Source of the DNA: Methanomassiliicoccaceae archaeon
GTDB taxonomy: Archaea > Thermoplasmatota > Thermoplasmata > Methanomassiliicoccales > Methanomethylophilaceae
DNA: 11,156 nucleotides
Reading direction: 5' to 3'
NCBI GenBank assembly: GCA_016282555.1
Contig: JAEEKU010000120.1
Coordinates: 1 to 11,156, forward strand
Below the pieces are notes generated by a model. That model saw nothing but the letters and a program-made list of their open reading frames with translations. It did not search any database and was not told the DNA's origin. The position numbers and the translations under genes are program-made. Within the stretch, counting starts at the first letter, position 1. Every line of letters starts with the position of its first letter. Below, piece after piece: positions 6,677-11,156 of the stretch.

Positions 6677-6901
6677 ATGACCGACGTCAAGAATCTCCTA
6701 GCATGCAGGAACTGCAAAATGCTTACGGACTCCGAGGCGCTGAAGGCCGCCAAAGTCAGCCTCACCGAGTGCCCCCAGTGCAGGGGACAGCTGACCAAGG
6801 ACTGGCAGGGCTATCTGGCCGTGGTCGATTTCGAGAAATCGGAAATCGCCAAGACGATGGGCATATCCAAGAACGGAAAATACGCCCTCAAAGTCCGCTG
6901 A
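6677..6901 (+). CDS. spt4: Transcription elongation factor Spt4 (RpoE'')
   Basis: Small zinc protein that pairs with Spt5 and keeps RNA polymerase processive. Of 74 residues, Cys10, Cys13, Cys32 and Cys35 (CRNC and CPQC) form the zinc site, and GYLAVVDFEKSEIAKTMGI (53-71) is the conserved Spt5-binding half. One base separates its ATG from the rpo7 stop, so translation is probably coupled. Confidence 0.95.
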   Translation: MTDVKNLLACRNCKMLTDSEALKAAKVSLTECPQCRGQLTKDWQGYLAVVDFEKSEIAKTMGISKNGKYALKVR

Positions 6902-6906
6902 CACTC

Positions 6907-7407
6907 ATGTTCGAGAGAGATCTGGTACTTCCCGCCTCCCAGAGGCAGGCGTTCAAGGAACCTCTTGGAAAGGAGCTGAGGGAATCTGAGATAGAGTCTC
7001 TCGGAAACGCTTTGATCACGGTCGGGGACGTGGTATCCCTGACGTTCAGAAAGCACGGCGTGAGGCCGTTCCTGTCAATATACGACGGGAATACCGAACG
7101 CCGCAGGATGACCGCGTTCGCGGAGCTCGTGGAGAACGAGCCCAGGGATACGGTGTCCAACCCCGCGGGAATGATCACGGCCGAACTGGCCGGGGCCGTC
7201 CGCAGGAGCATCGAAGGGTCCGGACACGGGCTGATATCCGTCGAGGGAGAGGAGGATCTGGCATTGCTGCCGTGCATCATATACTCCCGCCCGGGAACGG
7301 ATATCGTCTACGGCTGGCCCGGAAGAGGCATGATGCTCGTTACCACGGATGAGTACATCCAAATGAAGGCCGCCGGAATGGTTGCTAGAATGGAGGAAAA
7401 AGAATGA
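6907..7407 (+). CDS. GTP-dependent dephospho-CoA kinase (DUF359 family)
   Basis: Archaeal enzyme of the last step of coenzyme A synthesis: phosphorylates the 3'-hydroxyl of dephospho-CoA, with GTP as donor in the characterised Thermococcus protein. It is unrelated to bacterial CoaE. The 166 residues show the family's conserved blocks: GDVVSLT (40-46), IYDGNTERR (58-66), NPAGMIT (85-91), GEEDLALLP (114-122) and YGWPGRGMMLV (135-145). The ATG at 6907 was chosen because the protein then starts with the usual family N-terminus and lies 5 bases after the spt4 stop. An upstream extension of the frame would only read through spt4. Its TGA overlaps the rps24e ATG. DUF359 next to spt4 and rps24e is a common archaeal arrangement. 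Confidence 0.92.
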   Translation: MFERDLVLPASQRQAFKEPLGKELRESEIESLGNALITVGDVVSLTFRKHGVRPFLSIYDGNTERRRMTAFAELVENEPRDTVSNPAGMITAELAGAVRRSIEGSGHGLISVEGEEDLALLPCIIYSRPGTDIVYGWPGRGMMLVTTDEYIQMKAAGMVARMEEKE

Positions 7408-7715
7408 AAATGGAAATAACCAGCCAGAGGGACAACCCTCTCCTGAAGAGAAAAGAAGTCGAGTTCACCGTCTCCCACGACGGAGAGTCTACCCCCGGAA
7501 GGAACGCGGTTGCCGAAGAGGTCGCCAAACAGACCAAATCGAAGAGGAACTGCGTCGTAGTCGATCATATCGAATCCGTTTACGGAAGGGGTCTCTCCAA
7601 GGGATACGCCAAGGTCTACGACGACAGCGACGCCGCTCTGAAATACGATCGCGAGTACCTCCTCAAGAGGAACGGCATCGAAGCCCCCAAAGCCGATGCG
7701 CCCAAGGAGGAGTGA
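7404..7715 (+). CDS. rps24e: Small ribosomal subunit protein S24e
   Basis: Archaeal/eukaryotic-type protein of the 30S subunit. The 103 residues show the family pattern: MEITSQRDNPLLKRKEVEF at the start, then NCVVVDHIESVYGRGLSKGYAKVYDD in the middle, and a charged C-terminal tail. The start codon overlaps the previous stop as ATGA (7404-7407), and GGAGG lies just upstream, so translation is coupled to the kinase. Confidence 0.97.
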   Translation: MKMEITSQRDNPLLKRKEVEFTVSHDGESTPGRNAVAEEVAKQTKSKRNCVVVDHIESVYGRGLSKGYAKVYDDSDAALKYDREYLLKRNGIEAPKADAPKEE

Positions 7716-7720
7716 GTTTC

Positions 7721-7906
7721 ATGGCAGGCAAAGCACCGGCTAAGAAGAAAGCAGTCAGCAAAAAAGACGCATACAAGGTCGAAGGCGGCAAGATCGTAAG
7801 GACGAAGCCCGTCTGTCCCAAATGCGGTCCCGGAGTCTTCATGGCTACCCACAAAGACCGCAAAGCATGCGGACGCTGCGGATACACCGAGTTCAGCAAG
7901 AACTGA
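7721..7906 (+). CDS. rps27ae: Small ribosomal subunit protein S27ae
   Basis: Zinc-ribbon protein of the archaeal 30S subunit, without the ubiquitin fusion seen in eukaryotes. It is 61 residues long, with a lysine-rich start and a zinc site of Cys32, Cys35, Cys50 and Cys53 (CPKC and CGRC). AAGGAGG (7704-7710) before the ATG at 7721 decides the start. A longer reading in the same frame from about 7382 would only read through rps24e. Many Euryarchaeota have kae1 next; here a tRNA follows. Confidence 0.96.
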   Translation: MAGKAPAKKKAVSKKDAYKVEGGKIVRTKPVCPKCGPGVFMATHKDRKACGRCGYTEFSKN

Positions 7907-7933
7907 GTCTTTCCTCTAAACCTTTTACCTTCT

Positions 7934-8007
7934 GGACCTGTAGTATAGCCTGGATAGCATGGGGGTTTCCGGAGCCTCGGACTCGGGTTCGAATCCCGAC
8001 AGGTCCG
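7934..8007 (+). tRNA. tRNA-Arg, anticodon CCG
   Basis: The acceptor stem GGACCTG (7934-7940) pairs perfectly with CAGGTCC (8000-8006), with discriminator G at 8007. The T arm TCGGG-TTCGAAT-CCCGA is intact. The anticodon stem GGGGT/GCCTC (two wobble pairs) encloses TTCCGGA, giving CCG at 7969-7971. One D-stem pair is an A-C mismatch. CCA is not encoded. No clear TATA is seen in the 27 bases after rps27ae, so it may be transcribed with that operon. Confidence 0.9.
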
Positions 8008-8028
8008 CACTTATCATAAGCCAGTATT

Positions 8029-8073
8029 CTTTTTTCCGGAGCCAATAATTTTTCCGGATGATCTACAGTTTTT
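8029..8073 (+). terminator. T-rich terminator region after tRNA-Arg
   Basis: Three T runs follow the tRNA at about 8030-8035, 8049-8053 and 8069-8073. Such oligo-T stretches act as archaeal terminators, here closing the rpo7 to tRNA-Arg unit. The first two belong to a repeat, TTTTTCCGGA, with an 18-base period. Confidence 0.5.
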
Positions 8074-8166
8074 CCTGTAATTAATAATATCTGATTATAA
8101 AGTTAATAATGAATAAAGGGTCCGGATTTGTGGAAAACTGCGTTATTGAAAAAAAACTGGACAGGA

Positions 8167-8197
8167 TCCGGAAAAAGGATTGAGCGGTTTTTCCGGA
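8167..8197. repeat. Perfect 10-base hairpin TCCGGAAAAA/TTTTTCCGGA
   Basis: TCCGGAAAAA (8167-8176) and TTTTTCCGGA (8188-8197) are perfect complements around an 11-base loop. The right arm repeats the motif seen at 8031-8040 and 8049-8058. It could be a terminator for either strand, since T runs flank the stem on both, or a protein-binding site. Confidence 0.6.
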
Positions 8198-8611
8198 GAA
8201 ATAATCTACCAATAATTTTGTAGATAGAGAAAGATATTCAGATCCTGCGGAAATATATTGAATTTTCAATAAAATTATTTGATATGAATAACCTTCACGT
8301 GGATGTGTTCTCTTTTTCTGTTAGGTAATTAGGCTGTTAGGACGAGAGGAAGTTGAGAAAAACTATACAACGGGGAGAATCCTCGTCATCCCGGAGCCGG
8401 ATTTCGGGTTTACCTTGGTACGAGTGCGCTGAGAGGGCGGGGATCGTTTGAGGCCGAGACACGGCGTTCCCGCACTGGCCGACTATTGATGCATCCGAAC
8501 AAGATAGGCTGCGGATTCCGCATGAGGAGGGGATGCTTCAGGGTACGTGTGGGACAGGAGGGTTTCCTTCGAGGCCCCGAGCATTGATAGGCGAGGCCCG
8601 CCGTCAAAAAA

Positions 8612-8620
8612 CGATTTAAC
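8612..8620 (+). promoter_or_regulatory. Candidate TATA box of the Ig-like surface protein gene
   Basis: CGATTTAAC preceded by AAAAAA resembles a BRE/TATA element. Its centre is about 26 bases before the ATG at 8642, and no ribosome site lies before that ATG, which fits a leaderless transcript. Confidence 0.4.
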
Positions 8621-8641
8621 CCCGCATCGCGATCCGCATCC

Positions 8642-9369
8642 ATGGACAAGAGCATGATACCGATCCTGGTCGCTATGGCCATGATCGTCGCTGCCGGAGC
8701 GGTGCTGGCCATCTACGGTGGAGGGACGGAAGACGGCAGGGAGCCCCCGTCGGGATACCCACCGGGACTCGACGGCCCGGAGAACGAGCAGGTAAACCCC
8801 ATCGAACCGGAGGACGGACCATACGGGAACAACAAATCGATACGGGTGAGTACTGACAGAACAGTCATAACTCGCGGGGAAGTTTTCACGATTACCGTAC
8901 ACGTTACCAATATGCCCCTCGAGAAATACAGAATATCACTTCCTGAAGGATTCAGTTACGAAGTCGATATCGGATCCGATCCTAGAACTATGCCGGTGAC
9001 AATAACGCCGCCCCGCGATTGGACGGGCTCTTTTATTATGGAGGTAACGGTCAGCGGTTTGTCCGCAGAATGCCATCTGATGATCATACCTCCCGAGGGA
9101 GTGCCGGGGGCGTCCGTTCCGGGAGCCTTACCGGCATTGGAGACGTTTCTTGTCTTGCGCCCGGGGAATCGAAGTCCATCGGCATCTCCTCCGAGCATCT
9201 CCACTTGTTCTCCAAGGTCCAGTGGTTCTCGTCCGACCATTCGGTGTGCGAGGCGTCGGCGGACTCCTCAACGGGGACGGTCACCGCGGTCGCGCACAAT
9301 GCAGGCAAGTGTGACCCGACGGCGTCGTTCGAATTCTACGCCGCAGTGTGCCGCGTCACCGTCGAGTAA
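8642..9369 (+). pseudogene. Membrane-anchored Ig-like (BIG2-type) surface protein, frameshifted
   Basis: The first frame (8642 to about 9106) encodes a signal anchor (IPILVAMAMIVAAGAVLAIY, residues 6-25), a proline/acid-rich linker and a beta-rich domain (about 67-150). That frame then turns into an Arg/Ser/Pro-rich sequence without family features, and would run to 9550 through a terminator. The frame one base back, about 9110-9369, encodes a good BIG2-type domain: LAPGESKSIGI, VQWFSSDHSVCEA, STGTVTAVAHNAG and a final AAVCRVTVE, then TAA. One extra G in the run of five G at 9106-9110 would join both into 242 residues. So it is either a sequencing or assembly error, a recent inactivation, or programmed or phase-variable slippage. 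The protein would face outside the cell, as in adhesin-like proteins of gut methanogens; its ligand is unknown. It starts after a gene-poor stretch, alone. Confidence 0.7.
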
Positions 9370-9376
9370 TATGGGT

Positions 9377-9421
9377 AACGGGCCCGTAGTGAAGGGGCTC
9401 TGCCCGTTTTTCATTCTTTTT
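9377..9421 (+). terminator. Hairpin plus T-run terminator after the Ig-like gene
   Basis: AACGGGC (9377-9383) pairs with GCCCGTT (9402-9408) around an 18-base loop. T runs follow at 9407-9411 and 9417-9421. It starts 8 bases after the TAA of the second frame, which supports 9369 as the true end of that gene. Confidence 0.65.
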
Positions 9422-10094
9422 CCGCCTGGCAGCCACCAGCGGCCTCCTTGTTCCATCCCTCGGAGCGGTAATGGTTCACTTTTCACTTTCCCTTCTCTGC
9501 GTCGTCCTGGCGGGAGTCGATGCACTCCAGATTATGCGCAGGAGGATTGAGTACTTTGTCTCCTCGTACGCCTGTTAAGGCGCTGAGATCATCGCTGAGC
9601 GACCTCGGCATTCTTACGCTCGCGACCGCGTCGCTGGGCCCGCGGGGCGGTCTTGCGCCTGTCCGGACTCCTTGACGATTACGAAGAGCCTAAAGTTTTG
9701 GATTATCTGCGTTAGAGAATGGATCTGCACAACGGCAGGGTCTCTTCATATCTTTAGGCTAGCTTGCCAAGGACGATTCTGTCGCTGACAAGATGGACGG
9801 CTGCCTCATGGACGTGGTGATGATACTCATTCGATATGCTGCCTCCGGCCGGATGCCACATCGTATGCGCGGACCGCAAAATCATCAGGTTACGTACTAC
9901 GATGATTAGGGGTTCAGGATCGTCGACAGATCCTCAGAATCTCCGAACGGGTTCAGCCGCACGACCGCTCTCGTTCCTCCGGATCTCTTTTTTCTGCTTT
10001 CGGGTGCAAACCGGAGAAATATGTCATTCACTTTGCATAAATCGTTAAAAATCGAGACGTATCTTGGTCTTGGAAATGAAATGAATAGAGAAGC
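9422..10094. other. Stretch without an intact gene; probable decayed coding DNA
   Basis: No frame stays open and protein-like for long. Short plausible pieces appear on the plus strand in changing frames: a 35-codon ORF at 9471-9578, then pieces reading SLSDLGILTLATASLGPRG (about 9585-9645), LLDDYEEPKVLDYLR (about 9669-9713) and a 47-codon stretch up to 9909, broken by stops. On the minus strand a 43-codon ORF (9754-9885) contains NEYHHHVHEAAVHLVSDRI. I recognise no family. Small inverted repeats lie at 9880-9907 (AATCATC/GATGATT) and 9916-9934 (AGGATC/GATCCT). It reads best as a gene remnant. Confidence 0.35.
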
Positions 10095-10218
10095 GGTAGA
10101 CAGCGTGCCTGAGTTCCCGTATGCTCGCGCAATACAGTACAGACAGGTACGCGGGCGGACTTTACTTCCGGGTTCGGGATGGGACCGGGTGTTGCCCCGC
10201 CGCTATGGCCGTCTTACC
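10095..10218 (-). rRNA. rrf: 5S ribosomal RNA, unlinked to other rRNA genes
   Basis: The minus strand reads as a complete archaeal 5S rRNA of about 124 bases. Conserved parts are ACGGCCATAGCGG near the 5' end, the helix III region CCCATCCCGAACCCGGAAGT, the loop E region GCGTACC with GTACTG, and GCGCGAGC near the 3' end. Helix I forms between GGTAAGAC (10218-10211) and GTCTACC (10101-10095) with one bulged A. No 16S, 23S or linked tRNA is near it. A T run (minus strand, 10051-10047) about 45 bases downstream may end the transcript. Exact ends are set by helix I and may be off by a base or two. Confidence 0.93.
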
Positions 10219-10240
10219 AATACCGGAGAACATATCATAC

Positions 10241-10256
10241 TATTTAATACTTTTTA
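10241..10256 (-). promoter_or_regulatory. Promoter of the 5S rRNA gene
   Basis: On the minus strand an A-run (BRE-like) precedes GTATTAAATA (10250-10241). The TATA centre is about 27 bases before the 5S 5' end, the expected archaeal distance. It lies in the 52-base gap after the UbiA-family gene, so the 5S RNA has its own start. Confidence 0.65.
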
Positions 10257-10270
10257 TTATTGGCCGGATT

Positions 10271-11095
10271 TCAAAGCGTAGGGAACGCGACTCCCAGGAT
10301 GAACGCCACAAGTGCTACGGCCATCGCTTTCTTCGCGATGCTCTGGGCCTTGTGGGAATCCTTAAAGACCGCATACGCGCAGTAAACAAACATCAGATCG
10401 GCTATAATCACGAGATAGTACAGATGCCCGTAGGTTGACAGAATCATCGGGACGATGCTGAGGGCCGGGCCCGCCACGAAAAACACCGCCGCCACGGCAG
10501 CGGATCTCTTCAGGCCGATTTTCATGGGAAGGGTGCTTCTGCCCTCGTCGCTCTCCATGTCCTCCATGTCCTTGGAGATTTCTCTCCCGACCGAGACCAG
10601 CATAGCCATGAGGGATACGATCGCATTTCCTTCCGCGTTTCCGACCACGGCTCCTCCCATAAGGAAAGTCATTCCGGTGAGAGCCGCTATCGTCAGGTTT
10701 CCGACGAATCCTCTCTGTTTGAGGCGGAGCTCGTATGCGAGCATGAGGGCGCACGCGATCGCCACTATCGCTATGCATACCGGATCCAGCGTAAGGAATG
10801 AAGCCAGAACGGATCCGGCCAGCAAAATGTATCCGGCGCGTCTCGCTTCCGCGACGGTCATTCTGCCGGAGGGTATCGGACGCTCCGGATGAGCGGTCTT
10901 GTCGATTTCGGCATCGATGCTGTCGTTGAGCGAGTTGCCTCCCGCTATGAACATGAAAACGATCAGCGCTGAAATCAGAAGATTGATCCATTTGTCGGCT
11001 ATTCCGGTTCCGGAAGCCATGAAGGACGCTACAGTCACGCCTACAATTCCCATCACCGCGTTGCCCGGTCTGAACAATTGCAGGTATCTGTTCAC
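10271..11095 (-). CDS. UbiA-family prenyltransferase, probable digeranylgeranylglyceryl phosphate synthase
   Basis: Integral membrane prenyltransferase. In archaea the usual member joins a second geranylgeranyl group to geranylgeranylglyceryl phosphate, the second ether-bond step of membrane lipid synthesis. The 274 residues have eight or nine hydrophobic helices and both Mg-diphosphate motifs: GGNSLNDSIDAEID (52-65, N-D-x2-D-x3-D) followed by HPERPIPSG (69-77), and GREISKDMEDMESDEGRSTLP region (170-190) with Asp176, Asp179 and Asp183. YELRLK (121-126) is also a family signature. The start LQLFRPGN is typical of archaeal DGGGP synthases. A role in quinone synthesis is the main alternative but is less likely by N-terminal pattern. 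The start is GTG at 11095, supported by a TATA box about 24 bases upstream, so the mRNA is probably leaderless. Confidence 0.88.
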   Translation of the reverse strand: MNRYLQLFRPGNAVMGIVGVTVASFMASGTGIADKWINLLISALIVFMFIAGGNSLNDSIDAEIDKTAHPERPIPSGRMTVAEARRAGYILLAGSVLASFLTLDPVCIAIVAIACALMLAYELRLKQRGFVGNLTIAALTGMTFLMGGAVVGNAEGNAIVSLMAMLVSVGREISKDMEDMESDEGRSTLPMKIGLKRSAAVAAVFFVAGPALSIVPMILSTYGHLYYLVIIADLMFVYCAYAVFKDSHKAQSIAKKAMAVALVAFILGVAFPTL

Positions 11096-11114
11096 GTCCG
11101 GGCGACGGCACCGG

Positions 11115-11123
11115 TTTATAAAA
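11115..11123 (-). promoter_or_regulatory. TATA box of the UbiA-family gene
   Basis: On the minus strand TTTTATAAA lies with its centre about 24 bases before the GTG start at 11095. No ribosome site stands between them. This places the transcript start at or next to the start codon. Confidence 0.6.
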
Positions 11124-11156
11124 TATGTTCGCAGGTTTTAAGCGTAACTTTATCAC

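Larger units (their letters stand above)
8008..8641. other. Gene-poor stretch: AT-rich repeats then GC-rich block
   Basis: No convincing gene on either strand. 8008-8335 is AT-rich and carries TTTTTCCGGA at 8031, 8049 and 8188, and its reverse complement at 8167-8176. A near-palindrome, TATTGAA-TT-TTCAATA, lies at 8256-8271. 8341-8611 is GC-rich and holds only spurious open frames on both strands. An inverted repeat GACGAG/CTCGTC joins 8341-8346 to 8384-8389. I recognise no RNase P, SRP RNA or riboswitch in it. Confidence 0.5.

Noticed and set aside
8420..8480. Possible TPP riboswitch because of CGCTGAGAGG
   Set aside because: The second conserved part of the TPP aptamer is missing, and no thiamine gene follows.
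9130..9550. Continuation of the first Ig-like frame to 9550 as the true C-terminus
   Set aside because: It becomes Arg/Ser/Pro-rich, reads through a hairpin terminator, and overlaps the clear BIG2-type domain in the other frame.
9817..9823. GTGATGA as box C of a C/D guide RNA
   Set aside because: No CTGA box D follows at a suitable distance and no terminal stem is seen.
10021..10281. Open frame of 86 codons on the plus strand as a protein gene
   Set aside because: It is the antisense of the 5S rRNA gene and its promoter; no protein family or ribosome site supports it.
1..11156. CRISPR array, or in-frame TAG codons read as pyrrolysine
   Set aside because: No regularly spaced direct repeats with spacers are seen, and no recognised gene has an internal TAG.

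Overview
The window looks like chromosomal DNA of a methanogen in the Thermoplasmata, most likely Methanomassiliicoccales (inferred from gene content, not from a search). It is archaeal because it carries Rpo7, Spt4, ribosomal proteins S24e and S27ae, deoxyhypusine synthase, a DUF359-type dephospho-CoA kinase and a UbiA enzyme of ether-lipid type. A MtaA/MtbA-like methylcobamide:coenzyme M methyltransferase points to a methylotrophic methanogen. A lone 5S rRNA gene, unlinked to 16S/23S, fits Thermoplasmata.

Layout. 1-684 is the C-terminal part of a sodium/calcium exchanger, ending in a hairpin terminator. 752-1837 is an orphan D12-class adenine DNA methylase with an extra N-terminal helix-turn-helix. 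A tRNA-Leu(GAG) on the minus strand (1846-1929) ends 8 bases from it. 1965-5008 is a three-gene minus-strand operon, in order of transcription: deoxyhypusine synthase, an isopropylmalate dehydrogenase-like protein that has lost its metal-binding aspartates, and the MtaA-like methyltransferase. Divergent from it, over an 86-base shared promoter region, lies a short cysteine-rich protein resembling MetV (the C-terminal MTHFR domain). Inorganic pyrophosphatase follows at 5517-6047.

6103-8007 is the conserved archaeal information-processing cluster: rpo7, spt4, GTP-dependent dephospho-CoA kinase, rps24e, rps27ae, then tRNA-Arg(CCG). The genes overlap or nearly touch. 8008-8641 has no convincing gene: an AT-rich part with repeated TTTTTCCGGA motifs, then a GC-rich part. 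8642-9369 is a membrane-anchored Ig-like surface protein whose two halves lie in different frames, joined at a run of five G. 9422-10094 holds no intact gene and looks like decayed coding sequence. 10095-10218 (minus) is the 5S rRNA gene with its own promoter, and 10271-11095 (minus) is a UbiA-family prenyltransferase, probably digeranylgeranylglyceryl phosphate synthase, with a leaderless-type GTG start.

The best candidates for something undescribed are the operon with the degenerate dehydrogenase and its MetV-like divergent neighbour. Two one-carbon/cobamide-type proteins and a probably non-catalytic dehydrogenase fold sit around deoxyhypusine synthase. No function for this grouping can be proved from sequence alone.
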